Assembly: GCA_937917475.1 (NCBI GenBank)
Contig: CALDNF010000099.1
Location: 1 to 15,865, forward strand
Source: an uncultured Faecalibacterium sp.
Lineage (GTDB): Bacteria; Bacillota; Clostridia; Oscillospirales; Ruminococcaceae
Length of the DNA: 15,865 nucleotides
Direction: 5' to 3'
Shown here: positions 1 to 6,747 of the stretch, piece by piece
Layout of the letters: every line of letters starts with the position of its first letter
Position numbering within the stretch: position 1 is the first letter of the stretch
Translations under genes and position numbers: made by a program
The notes under the pieces: generated by a model
Databases searched by the model: none
The model's input: only the letters and a program-made list of their open reading frames with translations
Told to the model about the DNA's origin: nothing

Positions 1-810
1 GCCTCGGGGCAGCTTTTCCAGAATACGGCTCAGCACCCCCGCACCCAGCTTTGCGGTGCATCCGCCGCCGGTGCAGAAAACGATCTTTTCAGGCTGTTCC
101 ATCTGCCGCTCTCCTTTCTCAAATGCCGTCAGAACACATCGAACCCCATAAGTTTCTTCCAAAATCTTCCGGGTCTTTTCTCCGAACTTTCGCCGTTCCG
201 GTGTGTCTGCCTGATTGAGCACGGCATAAAATTCCCGTGTTCCCGCATCTTTTCTTCCGCCCTCTGCATCTGCCAGCAATTTTGCCAGCATCGCAGGTGT
301 CAGGCAGTCATCCGGCAAGGCTTCCAGCAGTGTGCAGGCTGTTTCCAGCCGGAAACAGACCTCCCGCAGAGGCCGCTCTGCCGCTGAAAGCCCGGCCACT
401 GCCAGCACGACATCGCTTTCCGGTAGAAGCACCGGCTCATGCGCTGTCGGGGCTTTGCAAGGCAGACGCTTTGAACCGTCGGCTTCCAAAATCACGAAGT
501 CAGCGTCCCGCATCCAGCGGCGCAGCTGCTCCATGGGCAGAGCTTTCAGCTTGCCGTTCCCGGTGTCCACCCCAGCCACGGCATACCGGCCTGCGGCCCA
601 TAGGGTGTTCCGGTCGGCTTCGGTCCGGGCCCGGAATTCTTCCGGCGGGCACTGGATATGAGTCGTTGTTGAGGCCAGCACCTTCCAGCCCTTTGCAGCG
701 CAAAGGCGGGCCATGGCATACATCAGAGTCGTTTTTCCGCCGCCGCCCACCAGAGAAACCACATGATTTTTCTCGTTTAAAAATGGCAGCAGCACATCAA
801 GGTCTCGCAT
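1..810 (-). CDS. yqeC: YqeC selenium-cofactor accessory protein, continuing in frame into a SelD N-terminus (partial)
   Basis: The open frame starts at ATG 810 and runs off the window at base 1 after 270 codons without a stop. Residues 1-236 look like YqeC, the accessory family of selenium-dependent molybdenum hydroxylases. They have a P-loop-like GGGGKTT at 22-28 and EADGSKRLPCKAP at 109-121, and about 230 residues is a full YqeC. From Met237 the sequence changes to a selenophosphate synthetase (SelD) N-terminus: GGGCTAKLGAG at 248-258 aligns with E. coli GAGCGCK, keeping the equivalents of catalytic Cys17 (C251) and Lys20 (K254), with Ala in place of Cys19. SelD makes selenophosphate from selenide and ATP. 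Met237 (base 102) has its own AAAGGAGA site, so a separate SelD could also be made. The start overlaps the upstream hydroxylase stop as TGATG, with AGGA upstream. A one-base error hiding a stop is the alternative to a true fusion. Confidence 0.8.
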   Translation of the reverse strand, partial: MRDLDVLLPFLNEKNHVVSLVGGGGKTTLMYAMARLCAAKGWKVLASTTTHIQCPPEEFRARTEADRNTLWAAGRYAVAGVDTGNGKLKALPMEQLRRWMRDADFVILEADGSKRLPCKAPTAHEPVLLPESDVVLAVAGLSAAERPLREVCFRLETACTLLEALPDDCLTPAMLAKLLADAEGGRKDAGTREFYAVLNQADTPERRKFGEKTRKILEETYGVRCVLTAFEKGERQMEQPEKIVFCTGGGCTAKLGAGVLSRILEKLPRG

Positions 811-3101
811 CAGTTTTCCTGCTTCTCCACTGCCATAGCGATCTGCTCCGGCGTGATGGGCAACTCATAGAATCGGGTACCGATGGCATTGTAAATGGCA
901 TCCGAAACGGCAGGCAGCGGGGTGTTGATGACCACTTCGCCAATGGACTTTGCGCCGAAGGGGCCGTTGGGTTCATAACTGTTTTCAAATTCCACCCGGA
1001 TATGTCCGACATCCAGCCGGGTAGGAATCTTGTACTGGAAAAGCGAGTTTTCTTCCGGATAGCCCTTGGCATCGTAGGTCACGTTTTCGGTCAGGGTCAT
1101 GCCGATACCCTGCAGGATGCCGCCTTCGGCCTGCACCCGGGTCAGGTTGGGATTGATGGGTGTCCCGCAGTCCACACAGGCGGCGTAATCCAGCAGCTTG
1201 ACCTCACCGGTCTCCGTATCCAGCTCAATCTCTGCTGCACCCACCATATAAGGCGGCGGCGACAGCGGAGAGCTGTGCGTTTCGGTCGCTTCCAGTGCAA
1301 CATCGTGGCCGTTCATCGAGGTGGTGACCACCTCTTCCAGCGAAACGCTGCGTGAGGGATCATTCTCTACAAAGACTTTCTTGCCGTCAAACTCCACGGC
1401 AGTTTCTTCACAGTTCAGCATCTGTGCACCCAGCTTGCAGATCTGTGCCCGGAGTTTGAGGGCACATTTTTCCACGGCCTTGCCGGTCACATAGGTGGTA
1501 CTGGACGCATAGGAACCGGAATCGTAGGGGGAGGTGTCGGTATCTGCGCCGTAAACAGTGATATTGTCAAAATCACATTCCAGCACTTCGGCGGCGATCT
1601 GCGCCAGTGTGGTGTCACAGCCGGTGCCCATATCGGCTGCGCCGATCAGGAGCGAGTAGAACCCGCCCTCGTTGAGCTTGAGGGTCGCACTGCCCACATC
1701 CATGCCCGAAATACCGGAACCCTGCATGGCCATGCCCATGCCCACCGCCCGGACTTTGCCGTTGCCCAGCTCTTTCCGGGGATATTTTTCGTCCCAACTG
1801 ATCATATCATGGACCTTTTTCAAGCAGCGGTCCAGTGCACAGCTGGTATTGGGTGCACCGTAATAGGCAGGCATGATATCGCCTTCCTTGACAATGTTCT
1901 TTTCCCGGATCTCAAAGGGGTCCATATGGAGCTTTGCTGCCAGCTCATTAACAGCCGATTCCACGGCAAAAAGACCCTGCGTTGCGCCGTAGCCCCGATA
2001 GGCACCGGCCGACATATGGTTGGTATAAACCACATCGTAGGTAAAGCGGAACGCCTCTGCCTTGCCGTACAGCGGAATGGACTTATGCCCCGACAGTCCC
2101 ACCGTGGTGGGGCCGTGCTCACCGTAGGCACCGGTATTGGAAAGGGTATACATATCGATACCCTTCACGATGCCGTCTTTGGTGGCACCCAGCCGGAGAT
2201 GAATTTCCATTTCATGCCGGGGGCTGGAAGCGGTCTGGCTTTCCTCCCGGCTGAAGATGATTTTGGAAGGCTTTTTGGTTTTCCATGTAACAAAGGCCGG
2301 GTAGATCAGGGAGACCGACGTCTGCTTTGCGCCAAAACCGCCGCCGATCCGGGGCTTCGTGACCCGGATCATGGATTTGGGAATATGCAGAGCATTGGCA
2401 ATGTGCCGCCGGGCATGGAACACGATCTGGGTCGAGCTGAGCACATTCAGCCGGCCATAAAGGTCGATGTAGCAGCAGGTGCGGAAGGTCTCCATCATGG
2501 CCTGCTGGCAGGCCTTGGTATGGTACACATGGTCAATGACCACGTCGCATTTGCTCAGCACGGCGTCAATATCGCCGGAACCGCTCTCCTCATGGGCGCA
2601 GAGATTCCGCTTGTTGTCGGCTCCCACCGGGCAGAGGCTCTCCCAGTTGTCCTCCGGGTGAACGAGGATGGGGTTATCCTTGGCTGTGTGGTAATCCAGC
2701 ACAGCATCCAGCACCTCATACTCCACCTTGATGAGCTTGAGGGCCTTGTCCACGCACTTTTCATCCTTGCCTGCCACGATGGCCACCACATCGCCCACGA
2801 AGCGAACATGGCGGTCGATGACCAGGCGGTCATAGGGGCTTGCTTCCGGGTAGGTCTGGCCCGCCTGCGTAAAGCGGCGGCCATTCTGGTCCACATCTTC
2901 CCATGTGAAAATCGCCTCAATGCCGGGAACTTTTTTTGCCACAGCCGTATTGATGCTCTTGACCATGGCGTTGGCGTGGGGCGAGCGGAGAAGTTTGACG
3001 ATCAGGCAGTCCTTCGGAGCGAGATCATCCATATAGACCGGTTTTCCGGTGACCAGCTGCATGGCATCCTTTTTCCGGAACGGCTTATTCACGTTGTTCA
3101 T
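810..3101 (-). CDS. xdhA: Xanthine dehydrogenase-family molybdopterin-binding catalytic subunit
   Basis: This 763-residue protein is the molybdopterin catalytic subunit of a xanthine oxidase-family hydroxylase, close to the roughly 750 residues of E. coli XdhA. Visible family motifs are GGGFGAKQ at 253-260, AYRGYGATQG at 367-376 (Arg369 in the usual substrate-pocket position), DMGTGCDTTLAQIAAE at 490-505 and PFGAKSIGE at 714-722, where Glu722 is the expected catalytic base. It has no signal peptide and should be cytoplasmic. Its start overlaps the Fe-S subunit stop by 4 bases (ATGA), indicating translational coupling in a FAD, Fe-S, Mo operon. Xanthine or hypoxanthine is the likeliest substrate, because an NCS2 purine permease lies nearby; another N-heterocycle such as nicotinate remains possible. 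A selenium-containing cofactor is inferred from the adjacent YqeC/SelD. No in-frame UGA is present, so the protein itself carries no selenocysteine. Confidence 0.9.
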   Translation of the reverse strand: MNNVNKPFRKKDAMQLVTGKPVYMDDLAPKDCLIVKLLRSPHANAMVKSINTAVAKKVPGIEAIFTWEDVDQNGRRFTQAGQTYPEASPYDRLVIDRHVRFVGDVVAIVAGKDEKCVDKALKLIKVEYEVLDAVLDYHTAKDNPILVHPEDNWESLCPVGADNKRNLCAHEESGSGDIDAVLSKCDVVIDHVYHTKACQQAMMETFRTCCYIDLYGRLNVLSSTQIVFHARRHIANALHIPKSMIRVTKPRIGGGFGAKQTSVSLIYPAFVTWKTKKPSKIIFSREESQTASSPRHEMEIHLRLGATKDGIVKGIDMYTLSNTGAYGEHGPTTVGLSGHKSIPLYGKAEAFRFTYDVVYTNHMSAGAYRGYGATQGLFAVESAVNELAAKLHMDPFEIREKNIVKEGDIMPAYYGAPNTSCALDRCLKKVHDMISWDEKYPRKELGNGKVRAVGMGMAMQGSGISGMDVGSATLKLNEGGFYSLLIGAADMGTGCDTTLAQIAAEVLECDFDNITVYGADTDTSPYDSGSYASSTTYVTGKAVEKCALKLRAQICKLGAQMLNCEETAVEFDGKKVFVENDPSRSVSLEEVVTTSMNGHDVALEATETHSSPLSPPPYMVGAAEIELDTETGEVKLLDYAACVDCGTPINPNLTRVQAEGGILQGIGMTLTENVTYDAKGYPEENSLFQYKIPTRLDVGHIRVEFENSYEPNGPFGAKSIGEVVINTPLPAVSDAIYNAIGTRFYELPITPEQIAMAVEKQEN

Positions 3102-3568
3102 TCAGCGGTCTCCTTTCCCTTTTTCCATGCAAGAAACGCCTGAATTCCCCGCAGCTGGCCCTCGTAGCCGGAACAGCGGCAGAGGTTGCCTGCAAGGTAT
3201 TCCTTGATTTCCTCCTCTGTGGGATATTCGTTCTCCCGGAAGAGGGCCAGAGCATTCATGATAAAGCCCGGGTTGCAGAAGCCGCACTGCTCTGCACCCT
3301 GATCAGCGATAAAGGCTCCAAACTCCGCTGCTTCGTCCTGTAAACCTTCCAGCGTGGTAACTTTATGGCCGTCGGCCCGGGCTGCCAGCACGGAGCAGGA
3401 GAGCACCGGTTTGTCATCCAGAAAAACTGTGCACAGCCCGCAGTTGGAAGTCTCACATCCCCGCTTGACACTGTAGCAGCCCTGACTGCGGACAAAATCG
3501 ATCAGCAAAGTGTCCGGGGCAATCTCCGCCGACACTCTGGTTCCATTCAATGTAATTGTGATCTGCAT
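3098..3568 (-). CDS. xdhC: Xanthine dehydrogenase-family [2Fe-2S] iron-sulfur subunit
   Basis: This 156-residue subunit carries two [2Fe-2S] clusters that pass electrons from the molybdenum centre to FAD. The ferredoxin-like N-terminal cluster uses Cys38, Cys43 and Cys46 (GCETSNCGLC) plus Cys58. The C-terminal helical cluster uses Cys95, Cys98 (CGFC) and Cys130, Cys132 (CRC). The length matches E. coli XdhC (about 159). The open frame extends 27 codons further upstream, but those residues overlap the end of the FAD subunit and show no family resemblance. ATG 3568 has an AAGGGGAGAG site directly before it and begins the expected MQITITLNG strand, so I chose it. It starts 13 bases after the FAD subunit stop and overlaps the Mo subunit start by 4 bases. 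The symbol follows E. coli usage. Confidence 0.92.
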   Translation of the reverse strand: MQITITLNGTRVSAEIAPDTLLIDFVRSQGCYSVKRGCETSNCGLCTVFLDDKPVLSCSVLAARADGHKVTTLEGLQDEAAEFGAFIADQGAEQCGFCNPGFIMNALALFRENEYPTEEEIKEYLAGNLCRCSGYEGQLRGIQAFLAWKKGKETAE

Positions 3569-3581
3569 CCTCTCTCCCCTT

Positions 3582-4364
3582 TCAGCCTTCCAGCTTGCGG
3601 ACGGCACGCTTGACCAGCACCCCGGCCAGATGGCGGCGGTACTCTGCACTGCCCCTCATGTTGGACTCTGTTTTGATCTGTTCCTTCACCGCATCGGCAA
3701 ACCGCCGGGCACGTTCCTCTGTTGTTTCACCGGGCTGCGCCTCAAAACAGAAGAGTACTGCCTTGCCCGGCCGTGCACCGATGGCAAAGCGATAACTTTC
3801 CTTCTCCGTTTTTGCAGCGGCACAGGTCAGCACCGGAATATCGGTCTGGCTGTTCCGCACCGACTGGTAAGAATATGCCGCATTTTCCTTAGGCACGATG
3901 ACCCGCACCAGAATATCCCGGTCATAGGGCTTCTGTGCATACTCCGCCAGCGGCACAATGCCGCCCTTGTACAGCTCCACCGAGCTGTTCAGGGCAAGAA
4001 ACATCGTCAGCACATCCGAAAAGCCAAACCGGCTGTAAATGCTGCCGCCTACTGTCGCCAGATTGCGCAGCTGCACACCAACGATATGCCGCACCGACTC
4101 CCGCACTGCACCATCTGTATAGGCGGCAAGACCCGGATGTTGTTCCAGCTGCCGGAGGGTGACCATCGCTCCGATGGAAAAGCCCTCGTCCGTCTCCTCA
4201 ATGGTATCCAGCCCAAGGCCCGACAGGTCGATGGCCGTACCCACATTGATGGTCTCCATTTTGAGCCAGATCATTCCGCCGATGATACGGTTGTTTTTCT
4301 TCTGGTTGAGCTGCCAGGCTTCTTCCAGACTTTCGGCTTTTTTATATTCCCGAATCGTCAACAT
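3582..4364 (-). CDS. xdhB: Xanthine dehydrogenase-family FAD-binding subunit
   Basis: This 260-residue protein is the FAD-binding, electron-output subunit of the hydroxylase and the first gene of its operon. The family pattern is visible in order: an IIGGMIWLKM segment at 27-36 in the position of the first FAD-contact loop, LRNLATVGGS at 99-108 (the conserved N-x-ATVGG flavin loop), an SDVLTMFLALN stretch at 116-126, and a C-terminal helical domain ending MRGSAEYRRHLAGVLVKRAV. It is about 30 residues shorter than E. coli XdhB. Start ATG 4364 follows AGAGGAA. A candidate promoter sits about 28 bases upstream in the divergent spacer shared with the mocA-like gene. Final electron acceptor (NAD or other) cannot be read from the sequence. 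The symbol follows E. coli usage. Confidence 0.88.
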   Translation of the reverse strand: MLTIREYKKAESLEEAWQLNQKKNNRIIGGMIWLKMETINVGTAIDLSGLGLDTIEETDEGFSIGAMVTLRQLEQHPGLAAYTDGAVRESVRHIVGVQLRNLATVGGSIYSRFGFSDVLTMFLALNSSVELYKGGIVPLAEYAQKPYDRDILVRVIVPKENAAYSYQSVRNSQTDIPVLTCAAAKTEKESYRFAIGARPGKAVLFCFEAQPGETTEERARRFADAVKEQIKTESNMRGSAEYRRHLAGVLVKRAVRKLEG

Positions 4365-4398
4365 ACGCAGTTCCTCTCTTTTTTCTCTACTGCCTTTT

Positions 4399-4427
4399 AT
4401 TTTATCATAAATTGGCTTATAATGCTA
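4399..4427 (-). promoter_or_regulatory. Candidate sigma-A promoter of the xdh operon
   Basis: On the minus strand TGATAAAAT gives an extended -10 (TG plus TAAAAT, hexamer at 4399-4404). A poor -35 (TAGCAT) lies 17 bases upstream. It would start RNA about 28 bases before the FAD subunit start. It overlaps the footprint of the opposing mocA promoter. Confidence 0.4.
4418..4423 (+). promoter_or_regulatory. Candidate -10 element of the mocA-like gene
   Basis: A perfect TATAAT lies about 60 bases before the mocA start. No good -35 is seen at 16-18 bases, so an activator may be needed. The expected transcription start is near 4430. Confidence 0.4.
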
Positions 4428-4434
4428 TTTGGAA

Positions 4435-4449
4435 GCGGAATTTTTCCGC
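4435..4449. promoter_or_regulatory. Inverted repeat at the expected mocA transcription start (operator or leader hairpin)
   Basis: GCGGAA-TTT-TTCCGC is a perfect 6-base inverted repeat starting 12 bases downstream of the TATAAT. It is placed where a repressor site or a 5'-end RNA hairpin would act. Confidence 0.3.
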
Positions 4450-4481
4450 AGAATTTTACCGCAAAAAAGGAGTGCCGGATC

Positions 4482-5159
4482 ATGGATCTTCCCGAAATTT
4501 CTCCCTTTTACCCCACATTGCCGGTGGGATGCGTTCTGATGGCTTCCGGCCTTTCCCGCCGGTTCGGCTCCAACAAGCTTCTTGCCCCCTTTGGGCCGGA
4601 GGGAAAGCCCCTGTTCTGCCGGGCCCTTGCCGCCACCGACACCCCTCTTCTGGCTACTCGGATCGTCGTGACACGCTCGGAAGCGGTGCGGCAGCTCTGT
4701 GAAGAGCGCAGTATCCCGGTGATTTTCCACGCTCTGCCCGGCCGGAACGACACCGTCCGCCTTGGGCTGAAGGCTTTGCTGCAGCAGGTTCCGGAACTTG
4801 CAGGCTGTATGTTTCTGCCCGGAGACCAGCCTCTGCTCCAGCGAGAAACCGTAGAAGCCATGGTGGGTATTTTTTGTTCGGATCATCGAACCCAGCTGGA
4901 ACGGCAAAAAGAAACAGAACGGGTGATCTTCCGGCTGGCGTGGCGGGCCAAAAATGACCCGGAGCCGCTGGTTGGAAGCCCCGTTCTGTTTGGAAGCGGA
5001 TTTTTCCCGGAACTGCGCACCCTGCCCGAAGGCAAGGGCGGCAGCGTCCTGCTCCGGAAGTACCCGGAATGTGTGCATCGTATTTTTATTGCTGACCGGA
5101 ACGAACTTCTGGACGCAGATACGCCGGAAGCTCTGCATCAGCTGGAAGCTATGCTCTGA
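4482..5159 (+). CDS. mocA: MocA-like molybdenum cofactor cytidylyltransferase
   Basis: This 225-residue protein belongs to the MobA/MocA nucleotidyltransferase family, which attaches CMP or GMP to molybdopterin. Hydroxylases of the xanthine dehydrogenase family often use the cytosine dinucleotide form made by MocA. The N-terminal nucleotide-binding loop is LMASGLSRRFGSNKLL at 19-34. GDQPL at 114-118 holds the metal-binding Asp, and GSPVLFG at 165-171, a GKGG turn at 184-187 and DADTPEAL at 211-218 complete the fold. E. coli MocA is about 192 residues, so this one is slightly long; the extra part may be the charged stretch near 133-150. Start ATG 4482 follows AAGGAG; the open frame extends far upstream, but only antisense to the xdh operon. 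It is divergent from xdh, consistent with cofactor supply, and ends 3 bases from the convergent permease stop. Confidence 0.82.
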   Translation: MDLPEISPFYPTLPVGCVLMASGLSRRFGSNKLLAPFGPEGKPLFCRALAATDTPLLATRIVVTRSEAVRQLCEERSIPVIFHALPGRNDTVRLGLKALLQQVPELAGCMFLPGDQPLLQRETVEAMVGIFCSDHRTQLERQKETERVIFRLAWRAKNDPEPLVGSPVLFGSGFFPELRTLPEGKGGSVLLRKYPECVHRIFIADRNELLDADTPEALHQLEAML

Positions 5160-5162
5160 ACT

Positions 5163-6563
5163 TTACTCTGCCTTGTCATCCTTGGGCAGCAGGAGGTTGA
5201 GCACGATGGCAACAAAGGCTGCGGGGACGATGCCGGACTCGCCGCAGATCAGCTGAATGACCTGCGGAGTGTTGGCCAGAATGTTGGAATTTGCACCCAT
5301 GCCGTAGCCTACACCCAGAGCCACCGAGACGATGGTCAGAGTCCGGGGAGTCATCTTCTCCTTGGTGATGAGCTGGATGCCGCTGACCACGATGGAAGAG
5401 AACATCATAACGGCTGCACCGCCCAGAACCGCCTGCGGCATGATGGAGACCAGTGCGCCCAGCTTGGGGATCAGGCCGCAGAGGATCAGGAAGATGGCAC
5501 CGGATGCCAGTGCACCACGGTTGACCACCTTAGTCATAGCCACCAGACCCACGTTCTGGCTGAAGGAAGTGTTTGGCAGAACGCCGAACATGGCAGCAAA
5601 GGTAGAGCCCAGACCGTCGCAGATGACGCCGCCGGACAGCTCCTTATCGCTGGGTTCACGCTCCATGCCGCCTTCCATAACGCCGGAGATATCGCCCACC
5701 GTCTCCACTGCAGTGACGATGAACATGATCAGAACCGGCAGGATGGCACGCATATCAAAAACGATCTTGACCGGCACCAGCTTGGGGATGGCAAACCAGT
5801 CAGCCTGCGCCACCTTGCTCCAATTGAGGACCCATGCTTTGGTAAACTCCACACCTTCAGCGGTCACGCCGGTGGTGGGCAGGATAAAGCCCATGACGAT
5901 GGCAGCCAGATAACCGGCAATGATGCCGATGAGGATCGAGGAAGAGCTCAGGAAGCCCTTGGTCCAGTGCTTGAAGAAAAGGATGACCACCAGCACAAAG
6001 AGGGCCAGCAGCAGGTTTTCGACCGAGCCAAAGTCCTTTGCACCGTTGCCGCCGCCAAAGGAGTTGATACCCACCGAGATCAGCGACAGACCGATGGAAA
6101 GCACCACCGTGCCGGTGACCACCGAGGGGAAGAGCTTGCGCAGAGGCTTGAGGAAAATGCCCAGCACGCTCTCAAACAGGCCGCCCAGAATGGATGCGCC
6201 CATGATGGCACCATAGGCCGTCACACCGCCGCCCATGGTTGCAGCCACACTGTTGAACACGCCCAGAAAGCCCGAGCTGGTGCCCATGATGATAGGCACT
6301 TTGCCGCCGATGGGGCCAAGGCCGTACAGCTGTACCAGTGTAACGACACCCGCTACGAACATGGCGTTCTGCAGCAGGCTGACCTGCAGATCTGCAAATT
6401 CACCGCCTGCAATGCCGCAGGCACTGGTGATGATCAGCAGCGGGGTCAGGTTACCCACGAACATTGCAAAGACGTGCTGCAGACCCAGCGGCACCGACTG
6501 TTTCAGCGGCATCTTTGCTTCAAATTGATATGCCGAACTCTCCAAAGCGATATCTTTTGTCAT
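5163..6563 (-). CDS. NCS2-family purine (xanthine/urate-type) permease
   Basis: This 466-residue, strongly hydrophobic protein is a nucleobase:cation symporter-2 transporter of the inner membrane with the usual 12-14 membrane segments. Family-defining residues are visible. Gln29-His30 (GLQH) are in the first segment. Glu287 and Asp291 in VETVGDISG correspond to the substrate-binding Glu and Asp of XanQ/UapA. QNVGLVAMTK at 336-345 is the NCS2 signature with Gln336-Asn337. The ETVGD sequence favours the xanthine/urate branch over uracil permeases, but exact specificity cannot be settled here. The neighbouring hydroxylase suggests it imports the purine that is oxidised. Start ATG 6563 follows AAGGAG. 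It is separately transcribed, with a candidate promoter in 6564-6680, and its stop lies 3 bases from that of mocA. Confidence 0.88.
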   Translation of the reverse strand: MTKDIALESSAYQFEAKMPLKQSVPLGLQHVFAMFVGNLTPLLIITSACGIAGGEFADLQVSLLQNAMFVAGVVTLVQLYGLGPIGGKVPIIMGTSSGFLGVFNSVAATMGGGVTAYGAIMGASILGGLFESVLGIFLKPLRKLFPSVVTGTVVLSIGLSLISVGINSFGGGNGAKDFGSVENLLLALFVLVVILFFKHWTKGFLSSSSILIGIIAGYLAAIVMGFILPTTGVTAEGVEFTKAWVLNWSKVAQADWFAIPKLVPVKIVFDMRAILPVLIMFIVTAVETVGDISGVMEGGMEREPSDKELSGGVICDGLGSTFAAMFGVLPNTSFSQNVGLVAMTKVVNRGALASGAIFLILCGLIPKLGALVSIMPQAVLGGAAVMMFSSIVVSGIQLITKEKMTPRTLTIVSVALGVGYGMGANSNILANTPQVIQLICGESGIVPAAFVAIVLNLLLPKDDKAE

Positions 6564-6577
6564 TTTTTGCTCCTTTT

Positions 6578-6607
6578 CTACAATGCTTTACAGCAGACAT
6601 TTTGTAG
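6578..6607. promoter_or_regulatory. Imperfect inverted repeat in the permease leader
   Basis: CTACAATG (6578-6585) pairs with CATTTTGTAG (6598-6607) with a 2-base bulge. In the mRNA it would form a weak hairpin just before the AAGGAG ribosome site. It could equally be an operator. It does not match the purine riboswitch consensus. Confidence 0.25.
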
Positions 6608-6614
6608 TATAGCA
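6606..6614 (-). promoter_or_regulatory. Candidate extended -10 promoter of the permease gene
   Basis: Minus-strand TGCTATACT carries a TG extension plus TATACT (6606-6611). The hexamer 17 bases upstream is poor as a -35. The expected leader is about 37-40 bases. Confidence 0.45.
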
Positions 6615-6647
6615 AAGAGTTCGGACATATGGTAGCGTTTTCAGAAA

Positions 6648-6669
6648 TTTTTGTTCATTTTTTGTTCAT
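6648..6669. repeat. Two perfect tandem 11-base repeats upstream of the permease promoter
   Basis: TTTTTGTTCAT occurs at 6648-6658 and again at 6659-6669 (ATGAACAAAAA twice on the minus strand). The repeat period is about one DNA turn. The pair lies about 37-58 bases upstream of the -10, where an activator of a promoter with a weak -35 would bind. Confidence 0.5.
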
Positions 6670-6680
6670 AAGTCATACTT

Positions 6681-6725
6681 AAAGGCCGGAGCTGTCCCTG
6701 TTTTAAGGACAATTCCGGCCTTTTT
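6681..6725. terminator. Hairpin terminator between the SipL-like gene and the permease
   Basis: GGCCGGA (6684-6690) pairs with TCCGGCC (6714-6720) and TGTCC (6693-6697) with GGACA (6707-6711), with a 2x2 internal loop and a 9-base terminal loop. Flanking AAA/TTT extends the stem. The plus side ends in TTTTT but the minus side only in TTT. It follows the SipL-like stop at 6748 and insulates the permease promoter. Confidence 0.75.
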
Positions 6726-6747
6726 CAAATAAGAAGGGAGCTTTCCG

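Noticed and set aside
237..1355. A 372-codon plus-strand frame opposite yqeC and the Mo subunit
   Set aside because: It crosses two convincing minus-strand genes and has a low-complexity, Pro/Arg/His-rich composition typical of a shadow frame.
810..3101. Selenocysteine in the hydroxylase subunit
   Set aside because: No in-frame UGA interrupts the coding region. Selenium would be a cofactor ligand, not an amino acid.
1809..3143. A 444-codon plus-strand open frame opposite the hydroxylase large subunit
   Set aside because: It is antisense to a clearly recognised gene and has no family motifs. It is explained by GC-rich third positions lacking stops on the opposite strand.
3510..4481. Upstream extension of the mocA frame by 324 codons
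   Set aside because: The extension is antisense to the xdh operon. The real start at 4482 has an AAGGAG site and begins the family domain.
6564..6680. A purine or xanthine riboswitch in the permease leader
   Set aside because: The expected leader is only about 40 bases and lacks the purine-riboswitch core. Only a weak hairpin and the tandem repeats are visible.
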